Shown here piece by piece: positions 53,507 to 61,700 of a stretch of 64,000 bases of DNA. Numbering within the stretch: the first letter of the stretch is position 1; each line of letters opens with the position of its first letter. The DNA comes from Rhodoferax sp. (GTDB lineage: Bacteria > Pseudomonadota > Gammaproteobacteria > Burkholderiales > Burkholderiaceae_C), in NCBI RefSeq assembly GCF_025354435.1, contig NZ_JANXMU010000073.1, forward strand, positions 1-64,000. Direction: 5' to 3'. The notes below the pieces were generated by a model that was not told the origin of the DNA, ran no database searches, and saw only the letters and a list, made by a program, of their open reading frames with translations. The position numbers and the translations under genes were made by a program.

Positions 53507-55419
53507 AGGGCGTGACGGTGTGGCATCTGGGGCGCGGTGTGGTGCTTGCGGGCTTGCTGGGCTGGTTCGCGTTGTGGGCCTGGCCACATTGGGGTGGGCA
53601 GCGCGCCATGCCGCTGACGCATTTGGCACTGCTGGTCCCTGATGACGTGGCGAGCGACGATCCCATCGTGCAGGTCTGGCAGGATGCCGCGACGGAAACC
53701 GGTTTCCCCATGGCGGTGGTACGTGTCTCGGCCCTGTTGCGGCCGGGCGGCTATCCGCTGGATGCCGCTTTGGTGGTGCCAGACACCGTCCACCGCCGCA
53801 TGAACAGTGCTGTGGTGGCCCATCTGGAAGCGCGGGTGCGCGCTGGTGCTCAGCTGATGCTGGTGCACGACGCAGGTGTCTCCGATATGGACGGAAACTA
53901 CCACCCGGTGCAGTCGCGCCTGTCCGCGTTGGCTGGGGTCCGCTACGCGCTGTATGAGACATTGGGACCTCACATGCTGAGCGAGGAGATCGCCTGGGTC
54001 GATGGATCGGCGGTATCGCTGCTGCGACTGCCTCCGGGCAAGCTGATGCGAGAGGGCGGCGAAAGCCCGTTGATCAGCACCCAGCCTGCGCCCCGGGCCG
54101 ACGAAAAACTGGCCGTAGTCAGCTACAACTACGGCCGTTTGCGCTACCCGGTTTTTGCCACCAGCGGCATCTTTGATGGCCAGCGCCTGATGCATTTTGG
54201 CGGCGATGGCCTCCTAGCCGGCGTGCATACCCTAGGCAAGGGTCAGGTGCTGTTCGTCAATTTGCCGTTGGGGTATTTGAAGTTGCGTACCGACGGCTTC
54301 TTTTTGCACAGTTTTTTGCGTTTCTTTGCGCAAGACGTGGCGCAGTTGCCGCAGCTGTCCGCCATGCCAGAGGCGCAGGGCGCGCTCATCATGAACTGTC
54401 ACATCGACTCGGCTAAAGCCGAACCTGCGATGGAGACCTTGCAAGCCCTGGGCATCTTTGAGCAAGGGCCGTACTCGGTGCACCTTACGGCCGGGCCCGA
54501 TGTCGATACGGAAGGGGACGGCGCGGGCATGGACCTGGACCACAACCCCAACATGCAGGCGTGGGTGCGTCGCTTTGTCGCGCGCGGCGACGAAGTCGGC
54601 AGCCACGGCGGATGGATCCACAACGCCCTTGGTCTAAAGGTGGATAAACAACCACCTGCCGTGTCGATTCCGTTCATTGAAAAGAATGTGGCCAGCGTGC
54701 AAGCCGCCAGCGGCAAGCCTGTACGCGAATACTCGGCCCCGGTCGGCAACCACCCAGCCTGGGTTACGCAGTGGCTACACGACAAGGGCATCCAGGCCTA
54801 TTACTTTACCGGTGACATCGGTATGGCCCCCACCCGCAGCTACCAGGGCGAGCGGCGCGGGCCTGCTGACATGTGGGCCTTCCCCGTGCTGAGCTATGGC
54901 ACCTACGGCACGTTTGAAGATTCCCAGGTGGCACACCAGTCCGAGCGCGATATCGCCGCCTGGCTGCGCGATGTGGCCGACTACTGCGCCCAATACCGCA
55001 CAGTGCGCTTGGTGTACTTTCACCCGCCGGGTATTGCGATGTTTCCCGCCGCCTTCAAGGGCTGGATGCAGCACACCGCCCGCTTGCTGAAGAAGAAGGA
55101 GCTGCACTGGATAACCATGGCGCAGTACGCTGACTTTGCCAACCAACGGCTTGGCGTGCAGTGGCAGATAGCGCAGGACGGGCAGTCTGCAGGAGTGCAG
55201 CAGCTGACCGCCAGCCATCCGCGCTCGCTGGAACATTTCACCTGGCTGCTACCGATGCAGCGATATGCCCAGCCGGTGGTGTTGCAGGGCACGGCCCAGA
55301 TCGACCACGACGGCAGCTACTGGCGCGTGGTGGCGGGTGCCCAGGCGGCGCTAACTCTGCGACTGCCGTTCCAAACAGCCCCTATTTCCCCTGCTTCCGT
55401 TACGTTAAAAAAACCATGA
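53503..55419 (+). CDS. Polysaccharide-deacetylase-like protein (first paralogue)
   Basis: A 638-residue protein with an N-terminal signal-anchor (residues 10-28). Residues 40-280 form an alpha/beta domain starting 'LALLVPDD'. From about residue 300 there is a NodB-like domain: 'ALIMNCHIDSAKAE' in place of the TFDDG motif, 'GDEVGSHGGWIHN' where NodB has H-x3-H (here the histidines are four residues apart), 'VREYSAPVGNHP' as the RxPxG motif, and 'VYFHPPGIAMF' near the end. It shares this plan with the gene at 59476. Probable role: trimming or de-N-acetylating the polymer in the periplasm, as the deacetylase domain of PelA or PgaB does. Activity is unproven. It overlaps both neighbours by four bases. 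Confidence 0.75.
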   Translation: MKGVTVWHLGRGVVLAGLLGWFALWAWPHWGGQRAMPLTHLALLVPDDVASDDPIVQVWQDAATETGFPMAVVRVSALLRPGGYPLDAALVVPDTVHRRMNSAVVAHLEARVRAGAQLMLVHDAGVSDMDGNYHPVQSRLSALAGVRYALYETLGPHMLSEEIAWVDGSAVSLLRLPPGKLMREGGESPLISTQPAPRADEKLAVVSYNYGRLRYPVFATSGIFDGQRLMHFGGDGLLAGVHTLGKGQVLFVNLPLGYLKLRTDGFFLHSFLRFFAQDVAQLPQLSAMPEAQGALIMNCHIDSAKAEPAMETLQALGIFEQGPYSVHLTAGPDVDTEGDGAGMDLDHNPNMQAWVRRFVARGDEVGSHGGWIHNALGLKVDKQPPAVSIPFIEKNVASVQAASGKPVREYSAPVGNHPAWVTQWLHDKGIQAYYFTGDIGMAPTRSYQGERRGPADMWAFPVLSYGTYGTFEDSQVAHQSERDIAAWLRDVADYCAQYRTVRLVYFHPPGIAMFPAAFKGWMQHTARLLKKKELHWITMAQYADFANQRLGVQWQIAQDGQSAGVQQLTASHPRSLEHFTWLLPMQRYAQPVVLQGTAQIDHDGSYWRVVAGAQAALTLRLPFQTAPISPASVTLKKP

Positions 55420-56606
55420 ATACGCCCGACTCCTCTCTCCAGCGCCCTATCCTTATCTCGGTCGGTACGCGTCCCGAAATCATCAAAATGGCCCCCGTGT
55501 ACGCCGAACTGCACCGCCGCGGCATGCCCGTGGCCTGGGTGCACACGGGCCAGCACCGCGAAATGGCCGACAGTTTGTATGCGTTTTTTGGTATCCACCC
55601 CCAGCACGAAGTGGTGCTGGAGCGGCGCAATGGCAGCCTGGCCCATTTAAATGCGCTGCTACTGGAAGGCCTGTCCGAGGTTTACGAGCGGGTGCAACCT
55701 CGCGCGGTGCTGGTGCATGGTGACACCACCAGTACGCTGGCCTCGGCGCAAGCCGCCTTTTACCTGGATGTGCCCATTGGCCATGTGGAAGCGGGCCTGC
55801 GCACCGGTAACCCCCGCGAACCCTTCCCGGAAGAAAAAAACCGCGAGCTCACGGCCCGGTTGGCGCGCTGGCATTTCGCCCCTACCGCAGGGGCCGCTAG
55901 CAACCTGGGCAAAGAAGGCGTGCCCAGCCATGCCGTATACATCGTGGGCAATACGGCGGTAGATGCCGCGTTGGCGGGAACCGTCCGCATGGAGAAACTG
56001 CTGGCAAACGGCAGCTTGGCCCTGCCCGTCGCGCTGCAAGCCCCGCAGCCACATTTGACGCACTGCAAGCTGATGACCGTTACCGCGCACCGGCGTGAAA
56101 ACTGGGGTGAAGGCATCCACCATATTGCCCGCGCCGTGGCCCAGCTGCTCACCCAACATGTTGATCTGGCGGTGGTCTGGCCGGTGCATGGTAATCCGGC
56201 CGTGCGTGATGCCGTCTACGCCGAACTTGGTGGTCTTGCCGAGCAGCTGGGTGGACGGCTTACGCTGTGCCCACCGCTGGACTACCCGGCCTTGCTCTGG
56301 TGCCTGCACCACAGTGCGCTGGCACTGACCGATTCGGGCGGCATTCAGGAAGAAGGGGCGGCATTGTCCTGCCCGGTGCTGGTTCTGCGCGACACCACCG
56401 AACGTCCCGAGTTGATCGATGCCGGTGCCGGAATGATCGTCGGCACCGACACCGCCCGCATCGTCCGTACGGTGAAGCAGCTGCTGACCGACCCCGCAGT
56501 GTTGGGACGCATGCGCCAGGCCATCAACCCGTTTGGCGATGGCCGTACCGCCCCACGTATCGCCGATGTACTAGCCCGCGATCTCGAAAGTTCCGCATGC
56601 GTTTGA
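55416..56606 (+). CDS. wecB: UDP-N-acetylglucosamine 2-epimerase (non-hydrolysing)
   Basis: A 396-residue enzyme that interconverts UDP-GlcNAc and UDP-ManNAc. 'ILISVGTRPEIIKMAPVYAE' is the WecB start, 'VHGDTTSTLASAQAAFYLDV' and 'VEAGLRTGNPREPFPEEKNR' hold catalytic residues (Asp, Glu), and 'TAHRRENWGEGI' and 'DSGGIQEEGAALSCPVLVLR' are the UDP-binding parts. ATG 55416 overlaps the previous stop. It suggests that the polymer contains ManNAc or a derivative. No ManNAc dehydrogenase (wecC) follows. Confidence 0.95.
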   Translation: MNTPDSSLQRPILISVGTRPEIIKMAPVYAELHRRGMPVAWVHTGQHREMADSLYAFFGIHPQHEVVLERRNGSLAHLNALLLEGLSEVYERVQPRAVLVHGDTTSTLASAQAAFYLDVPIGHVEAGLRTGNPREPFPEEKNRELTARLARWHFAPTAGAASNLGKEGVPSHAVYIVGNTAVDAALAGTVRMEKLLANGSLALPVALQAPQPHLTHCKLMTVTAHRRENWGEGIHHIARAVAQLLTQHVDLAVVWPVHGNPAVRDAVYAELGGLAEQLGGRLTLCPPLDYPALLWCLHHSALALTDSGGIQEEGAALSCPVLVLRDTTERPELIDAGAGMIVGTDTARIVRTVKQLLTDPAVLGRMRQAINPFGDGRTAPRIADVLARDLESSACV

Positions 56607-57400
56607 ACCCGATTTTCCAAGCCTGTACCGGCATGGCCATGGCGCTGGGGGCACAGGCTGTATCCGCCCAATCTGCACCGGTGCAGCCCCTGTCCCCGGT
56701 CACCTGGGACATCCAGGCCACCCACAGCAAACTCAGCGCCGGGCTGCCGGACGGCGAGGCCCTTGCGGTGCGTGCCACCGTGGCTTTGCCCAGAGGCAGC
56801 AGCCTGCAGTCGGAACTGATGCAGGAGCGCAAGTTTGGCGAGCGGGGTGGTATCTGGGCACTGGCCTATACCGATTTCTTTGCACCCGATTGGTTCGCAA
56901 CGGGCACGCTGGTGGTGGGGCAAGGCGGCCCCAACTGGGCCAATGGCCGGGCTGATTTGCAGGTGTCTACCAAATGGCTGGACCAGCGCCAACTGGTGAC
57001 CTCTGGCGCGCTGTACCACGCGGTGTATGACGGTGGCCGCAGCGACTCCGGGTTGCGCCTGTCGGCGGTCTGGTACCTGCCGCTGCCAGCGGTGCTGGAG
57101 ATGGGTGTCACGTTCAACCTCAGCCAGCCCGGCAGCGTCAATTCCGACATGCCCTATGCCAGCGTCACCGTTGGCCAGGAAGGCCAGCAGTACCTGAGCC
57201 TGCGCCTCAGCAATGGCACCGAGGCCTACCAGGCTTTGGGCGCAGCCACGCAGTTGGTCAACTTCCATAGCCGTAGTGTGTCGGTTACTTGGCGGCGCTG
57301 GATAGGCCCCCAGTGGGGCTTTACAGCGCAGGCCGAGCACTACCGCAACCCCGCGTACCAGCGTCAAACACTGGGTGTCGGGCTCTTCGCCCAGTGGTAG
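56597..57400 (+). CDS. YaiO-like outer membrane beta-barrel protein
   Basis: A 267-residue exported protein. The signal peptide ends at 'AQAVSAQS'. The rest alternates as amphipathic strands with aromatic ends ('VSVTWRRWIGPQWGFTAQAE', 'RQTLGVGLFAQW'), and the final residue is Trp after 'GLFAQ', typical of outer-membrane barrels. The strand pattern resembles the YaiO family, found in E. coli with the glycosyltransferase YaiP and deacetylase YaiS. A role as polymer exit pore or surface factor is inferred. The start overlaps wecB by ten bases. Confidence 0.65.
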   Translation: MRLNPIFQACTGMAMALGAQAVSAQSAPVQPLSPVTWDIQATHSKLSAGLPDGEALAVRATVALPRGSSLQSELMQERKFGERGGIWALAYTDFFAPDWFATGTLVVGQGGPNWANGRADLQVSTKWLDQRQLVTSGALYHAVYDGGRSDSGLRLSAVWYLPLPAVLEMGVTFNLSQPGSVNSDMPYASVTVGQEGQQYLSLRLSNGTEAYQALGAATQLVNFHSRSVSVTWRRWIGPQWGFTAQAEHYRNPAYQRQTLGVGLFAQW

Positions 57401-57408
57401 GACCGGCG

Positions 57409-58218
57409 ATGCCAAGGCCTAAGCCCACTACCCCTCTGGAGTCGACCCTGCGCCTGCGCCTGTTTGGCCATTTAGGGAGCCCGATTCCGCCGCACCGGGC
57501 GATATCCCGCCTGCACCTGCCGTGGCACAGGCTCTGGGCGGGGCTGGCCCTGGCCGTGGTGTTGACGGTGTTGCTGGTACTGCTGCGCCCTTGGGTGGCA
57601 CAGGCCTGGGCGGTAGAGATCGTGTGGTGGATGCGGGCGCTGGAATTGCCCGGCCATTTTGATGTGCACGGGCGGGGTGGCGAGGACGTGCTGGCTGTAC
57701 CGTTTATCGACTTGCAGTTAGATGCCCCCGATGGATGGATTCCCGTGTGGCATGGGGTGGCTGCTTTGTGCGTGTGGTGGGCCGCAGGCCGCATGTCGGA
57801 TGCCGCCAAGCCGGTGGCCTATTTGCTGCGCTTTGCAGTGCTGGTCCATGGCGCATCGGTGATCTTTTTCATCTTCTGGCCCGCCAGTTTTCCGCATTCG
57901 GTGGACTTGCACACCGGCAGCGGGCTGCGCCAGGCTTGGCACCTGATGCTGTTGGCACCGTGGATCCACCTTGCCACCTACTACCTGTTTCCGTTTGCGC
58001 TGTGGCAGCGCGGCTTGGTGACCGTGCTGAGCTGGCTCTTTTTGTTTGTACTGACCCCGCTGCAATATGCCTTGCATGTGGCGTTGGTCCAGCATATGGG
58101 GCTGGTGGTCATGCCGCTGCTGCACCTGCTGTTTGGCGTCATGCTGGACATCATTGGCTTTGTGGCCCTGTATGGCTGGGCGATGGGCTGGAAAATGGCC
58201 GAGGTGACCCATGCGTAA
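57409..58218 (+). CDS. Integral membrane protein of unknown function in the polysaccharide cluster
   Basis: A 269-residue protein with a basic N-terminus and about six membrane helices: residues 43-63 ('LWAGLALAVVLTVLLVLLRP'), about 108-124, 140-158, 180-200, 205-225 and 235-260. No catalytic motif is visible and I do not recognise the family. 'HSVDLHTGSGLRQAWH' carries histidines at the membrane face; the overall look recalls PAP2-type membrane phosphatases, but the signature KxxxxxxRP is absent. It lies nine bases after the barrel gene and overlaps the next by eight bases. Confidence 0.7.
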   Translation: MPRPKPTTPLESTLRLRLFGHLGSPIPPHRAISRLHLPWHRLWAGLALAVVLTVLLVLLRPWVAQAWAVEIVWWMRALELPGHFDVHGRGGEDVLAVPFIDLQLDAPDGWIPVWHGVAALCVWWAAGRMSDAAKPVAYLLRFAVLVHGASVIFFIFWPASFPHSVDLHTGSGLRQAWHLMLLAPWIHLATYYLFPFALWQRGLVTVLSWLFLFVLTPLQYALHVALVQHMGLVVMPLLHLLFGVMLDIIGFVALYGWAMGWKMAEVTHA

Positions 58219-59194
58219 ATACAAAGTGCGCCAGCTCTTTGCTGCAGCGGTAGCGCTATGCGCGGCCGCTGTGGGTGCTGTAGATGCGCCTCTTACCTCG
58301 GCGGCATGCCCCCCGGGCGTACTGGTGGATGCCGCATTTCGGGATGCTGCGTTGCAGGCTTTAGGCCGCCTGGTGGTACACGCTCCCGGCCACAGTGCCG
58401 ACGGTGCCATCAAAGTGCACCACTCGCCTGCGCACCTGGATCCGCAGGGCGGAGTGTGGCACTACGTATCGACCTACCAGGTCAATCTGGGACTGATCGG
58501 GGCTTTGCGGGTGGCCCCTGGGCTGGCGCCCACCGCCGCCCAGTGGTTACGCTGGCAGGCGGCCCACACCACCTCCACCGGGCCATCCGAAAGCGTGGTA
58601 TTTGACCACTGGGTGCGGGCCAGTGATCTGCAGGAATCCACCTGTCCACCCGGCAAAAGTCCGCGTTCTTGCCCCCAGGTGGATGCCTATGACAGCACTG
58701 CCGCAGCGCTGTTGCTGATGGCCCAGGCCTATGCCCGGGCGGCACCCGCGAGCCCGTTGCTGCGGGAGCCCAGCTTGCGCCGGGCCTTGGAAGAAGCTGC
58801 CGCCATCTTGGCGCGGCTGACCCAGTCCAACGGCCTGCCGTGGGCCAAGCCCGACCACCAGGTGGCGTATTTGATGGACGCGGTTGAGGTGTCAGCGGGC
58901 TGGCGCGCCTGGGCACAGCTACAGCGCGAGGTGTACGGCATCCCCCAAGCCGCCAAAAACAGCATGGCGATGGCGCAGCGTACCGATGCGGCGGTGCAAA
59001 AGCACCTCTGGCACGCCCCCAGTCGCACCTGGCTGGTCAGTGTGGATGCCGGCAAATCCGACTTCACCCATTGGTATCCCGATACCGTGGCCCAGGCTTG
59101 GCCGCTGCTGTGGATGGATGCCGCGCAGCCCGATGGCGCTGCCGGTGTGGCACGTGCCCATGCTGTATGGCAGCAAACGATTGCGCCCTGGTAA
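58211..59194 (+). CDS. Secreted alpha-helical-toroid-like protein, C-terminally truncated
   Basis: A 327-residue exported protein with signal 'MRKYKVRQLFAAAVALCAAA'. Repeating helices with aromatic and acidic residues ('YVSTYQVNLGLIGALRVAP', 'VDAYDSTAAALLLMAQAYA', 'WYPDTVAQAWPLLWM') suggest an (alpha/alpha)-toroid as in polysaccharide lyases and family 8-like glycosidases. The frame ends at TAA 59192-59194, but the same frame then continues with protein-like sequence to 59437, so the natural gene was probably about 80 codons longer. A polymer-cleaving role, as for BcsZ in cellulose operons, is inferred from fold and context only. Confidence 0.6.
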   Translation: MRKYKVRQLFAAAVALCAAAVGAVDAPLTSAACPPGVLVDAAFRDAALQALGRLVVHAPGHSADGAIKVHHSPAHLDPQGGVWHYVSTYQVNLGLIGALRVAPGLAPTAAQWLRWQAAHTTSTGPSESVVFDHWVRASDLQESTCPPGKSPRSCPQVDAYDSTAAALLLMAQAYARAAPASPLLREPSLRRALEEAAAILARLTQSNGLPWAKPDHQVAYLMDAVEVSAGWRAWAQLQREVYGIPQAAKNSMAMAQRTDAAVQKHLWHAPSRTWLVSVDAGKSDFTHWYPDTVAQAWPLLWMDAAQPDGAAGVARAHAVWQQTIAPW

Positions 59195-59437
59195 AAGGCG
59201 GCAGGTTGGCCGCAGCGCAACGTGGACCCAGAGGGGTTTTGGTGGCCGGCCGTTGCGGTTGCCGCGCACTGTGTGGGCGATGACCTCGCCGCCTCGACGT
59301 GGGTGGCCCGGGCCCGCAGTGCCTGGATGCGCCCCGACGCGCTATTTGCCTAGCCGTTCCAGGTCGGTGACCTGCAGTGGTTGTTTTGGCTGGCCGATCC
59401 CGTGCCAGTAAGCCCCGGTGCCCACCCGATTTTGTAA
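59195..59437 (+). pseudogene. Severed C-terminus of the toroid-like protein (two in-frame stops)
   Basis: In the frame of the preceding gene the sequence reads 'KAAGWPQRNVDPEGFWWPAV' and 'AHCVGDDLAASTWVARARSA', a TAG at 59351-59353, then 'PFQVGDLQWLFWLADPVPVS', and a final TAA at 59435. Composition and codon use look coding throughout. Nonsense mutations at 59192 and 59351 are the simplest explanation. Confidence 0.65.
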
Positions 59438-59475
59438 GCGTTGGTTTTTTGTTTTCACTTCACTTTGGATGTCCT

Positions 59476-61617
59476 ATGCACCTGAATCTTTTCGCCCGGC
59501 GGCACCTTGTCGCCGTATTTCTGACCCTGCTCGCCTTTGTGGCCGCCAGTACAACGGCCTGGGCCACGCCCTCGCGCGACAACCTGACCCTGCTGATTCC
59601 CGACAACGCCGCGCTCAATAGCTGGCAAGTTCAGGTCTGGACCGATGCTGCGGTAGAGGAAGGCATCCAGATCAAAACCATCACCGACTCGGCGTTCCTC
59701 GCACTGGGCACCACCGCGGCCTCCAAGATCGCCGGGCTGGTGCTGCCTGACAGCGCACACATCCAGGCCAGCAATGCGCTGGTGGCCGCCGTCAAACTGT
59801 ACGTATCAGGGGGCGGCAGACTGCTACTGACCTACGATGCGGGCGCTTTGAACGACTTGGGTTTTTATGATGCGTCAGGCAAGTCGCGCTTTTTCGACCT
59901 GGTCGGGGTGGACTATGTGCAGTACGAAGCCCTGCGCGACCGCGTGGTGGGCTTTGGCCCCATCGTGGGCAGCAAGGCTCGGATGAACAACCTGTCGGTA
60001 CCTCCCGGCAAGTTCCTGCCTTACGTCACGCCGACGGCGGTAGCGGCCACAACTGCCTTCGTGCCAACCAGCCGGTTAGATCCGGGCGGTGCGGATGCGA
60101 TGCGCCCCATGGTGGAAGCACGGTTCCGCAAGGGCTGGTCTCAGGCATTCAACCCGCTGCGTTACGATCAGTGCGTGCCTACGGCCACCCCCGCGTTGCG
60201 CCTGCCCGGCAGCTACCCGTTCCGCTACTCGGATGATGTCAGCGCCACGGTCGATAGCACCGGTGCCTACTGGCAAGAAAAGCCCATCGGTTGGGTCTCG
60301 ACTCAGTTGAGCGCAGACGACAAATCCTTGCAGACCATCAGCGGCTATGGCTTTCCTGCGCTGGGCTACTACTCGTTTGTGACCACGGGTACCTTCCCGG
60401 GTAATGTGTTCCTGTCATCGCCAGACCACGGTCTGGTCGCGGGTGAACGCACCTACGGCAACGGCAAGGTCTTGTTTGTGAACATCCCCCTGGGCTTCTT
60501 CACCGCCATCGGTACCGACGGCATGCTGCTGCACGGCTTCTTGAACCACTTCGCCCGCGACCAGGTCGTGATGCCACAAATATCTGTGCAGCCTAAAGGT
60601 GTGGGCGGCCTGATTTACGACTGGCATGTGGACGATGGGCAGGCCCTGACTCCGGACTACGGCTTCGTCATGGGGCAGTGGTTCATGCAGGGCAAGGGAC
60701 CGTTCTCGGTGCAATTCACCGCGGGCCCCGATGTGAATGTGGTTGGCGATGGCTTGGGCATGAACCTGGCCAACAATCCCGCAGGACAAGCCGTGGTGCG
60801 GGCGGCTGGCGCGCAGCGCGGCAGCCTGACGAACGAGATCGGTGCCCATGGCGGCTGGGACCACAACATCTTTGGCTTGAACGCCAACGAAACCAATGCC
60901 AGTACCTATCTGCCCTGGGTGCAGGCCAACGTCGGCGTGATCCAGAACGTCATGGGTAAAAAGAGCCGCGAATATTCGGCCCCCCAAGGCAATAACCCCC
61001 TGTGGGCGACCCAATGGCTGGAGGCCTATGGCATTGTGGGCATGTACACCGCCAGCAACACCGGTACCTCTGCCACGCGCGAATGGCGCAGCGGTGCGCG
61101 GGTAACCAACAAACTGTGGGCCATGCCCGTATCGCCCATGGGCACCTCCGCCACGTTTGAGGAGTTCGAAGAAACCGGTGTGACGGATGGCGCTTCGGCC
61201 CAGTGGCTGCTGGACCTGCAAAGCTTTGTGGTCAACAACCGCACTAACCGCCTGTTCTACAACCACCCACCCGGTGCACGGAACCATTTGAACGTGGTAA
61301 AAACCTTTGTACAGCGGGCCGAAGGCCTAAAGAACTGGGGCCGCTTCAACTGGTACACCATGGCGCAGATCGCCGACTTCTCTCAGCGCCGGATCCAGAC
61401 CACCTGGAGCACCACCACCGGCTATTACGGCGCGACCCGCTTTACCGCCAGCAACCCCCAGTCTTTGACCGATGTGACCTGGTTGCTGCCCCGCAGCCGC
61501 TACACCCTGCCCGTCGTGACCAGCGGTTGGGCCACGGTCAACCCTTTTGACGATACCAACTGGATCGTGACCGCCAGTGGCGGCAATAACCTGTCGTTCC
61601 AGGCCTACGAGCGCTAA
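59476..61617 (+). CDS. Polysaccharide-deacetylase-like protein (second paralogue)
   Basis: A 713-residue exported protein with a signal peptide ending near 'TTAWA'. It parallels the product at 53503: 'LTLLIPDNAALNSWQVQVW' at the start, 'GKVLFVNIPLGFF' before the catalytic part, 'YDWHVDDGQAL' (a DDG motif closer to NodB than in the first copy), 'NEIGAHGGWDHN', 'SREYSAPQGNNP' and 'LFYNHPPGARN'. It is about 75 residues longer than the first copy, mostly in the middle. I chose ATG 59476 because a signal peptide follows. It may act on the exported polymer in the periplasm or outside. Confidence 0.75.
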   Translation: MHLNLFARRHLVAVFLTLLAFVAASTTAWATPSRDNLTLLIPDNAALNSWQVQVWTDAAVEEGIQIKTITDSAFLALGTTAASKIAGLVLPDSAHIQASNALVAAVKLYVSGGGRLLLTYDAGALNDLGFYDASGKSRFFDLVGVDYVQYEALRDRVVGFGPIVGSKARMNNLSVPPGKFLPYVTPTAVAATTAFVPTSRLDPGGADAMRPMVEARFRKGWSQAFNPLRYDQCVPTATPALRLPGSYPFRYSDDVSATVDSTGAYWQEKPIGWVSTQLSADDKSLQTISGYGFPALGYYSFVTTGTFPGNVFLSSPDHGLVAGERTYGNGKVLFVNIPLGFFTAIGTDGMLLHGFLNHFARDQVVMPQISVQPKGVGGLIYDWHVDDGQALTPDYGFVMGQWFMQGKGPFSVQFTAGPDVNVVGDGLGMNLANNPAGQAVVRAAGAQRGSLTNEIGAHGGWDHNIFGLNANETNASTYLPWVQANVGVIQNVMGKKSREYSAPQGNNPLWATQWLEAYGIVGMYTASNTGTSATREWRSGARVTNKLWAMPVSPMGTSATFEEFEETGVTDGASAQWLLDLQSFVVNNRTNRLFYNHPPGARNHLNVVKTFVQRAEGLKNWGRFNWYTMAQIADFSQRRIQTTWSTTTGYYGATRFTASNPQSLTDVTWLLPRSRYTLPVVTSGWATVNPFDDTNWIVTASGGNNLSFQAYER

Positions 61618-61624
61618 GCTAAGC

Positions 61625-61700
61625 CATCGGTTAATTTATACATAAAATTGGCCTTTGGCGTAGAACTTATATGTGTCAGTAGCTATATTAAATATAGCAT
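61625..61700 (-). repeat. Dispersed AT-rich repeat, family A (between polysaccharide cluster and pabBC)
   Basis: On the minus strand: TGCTATATTTAATATAGCTACTGACACATATAAG...CCAATTTTATG. It separates the end of the polysaccharide cluster from the convergent pabBC gene. Confidence 0.7.
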
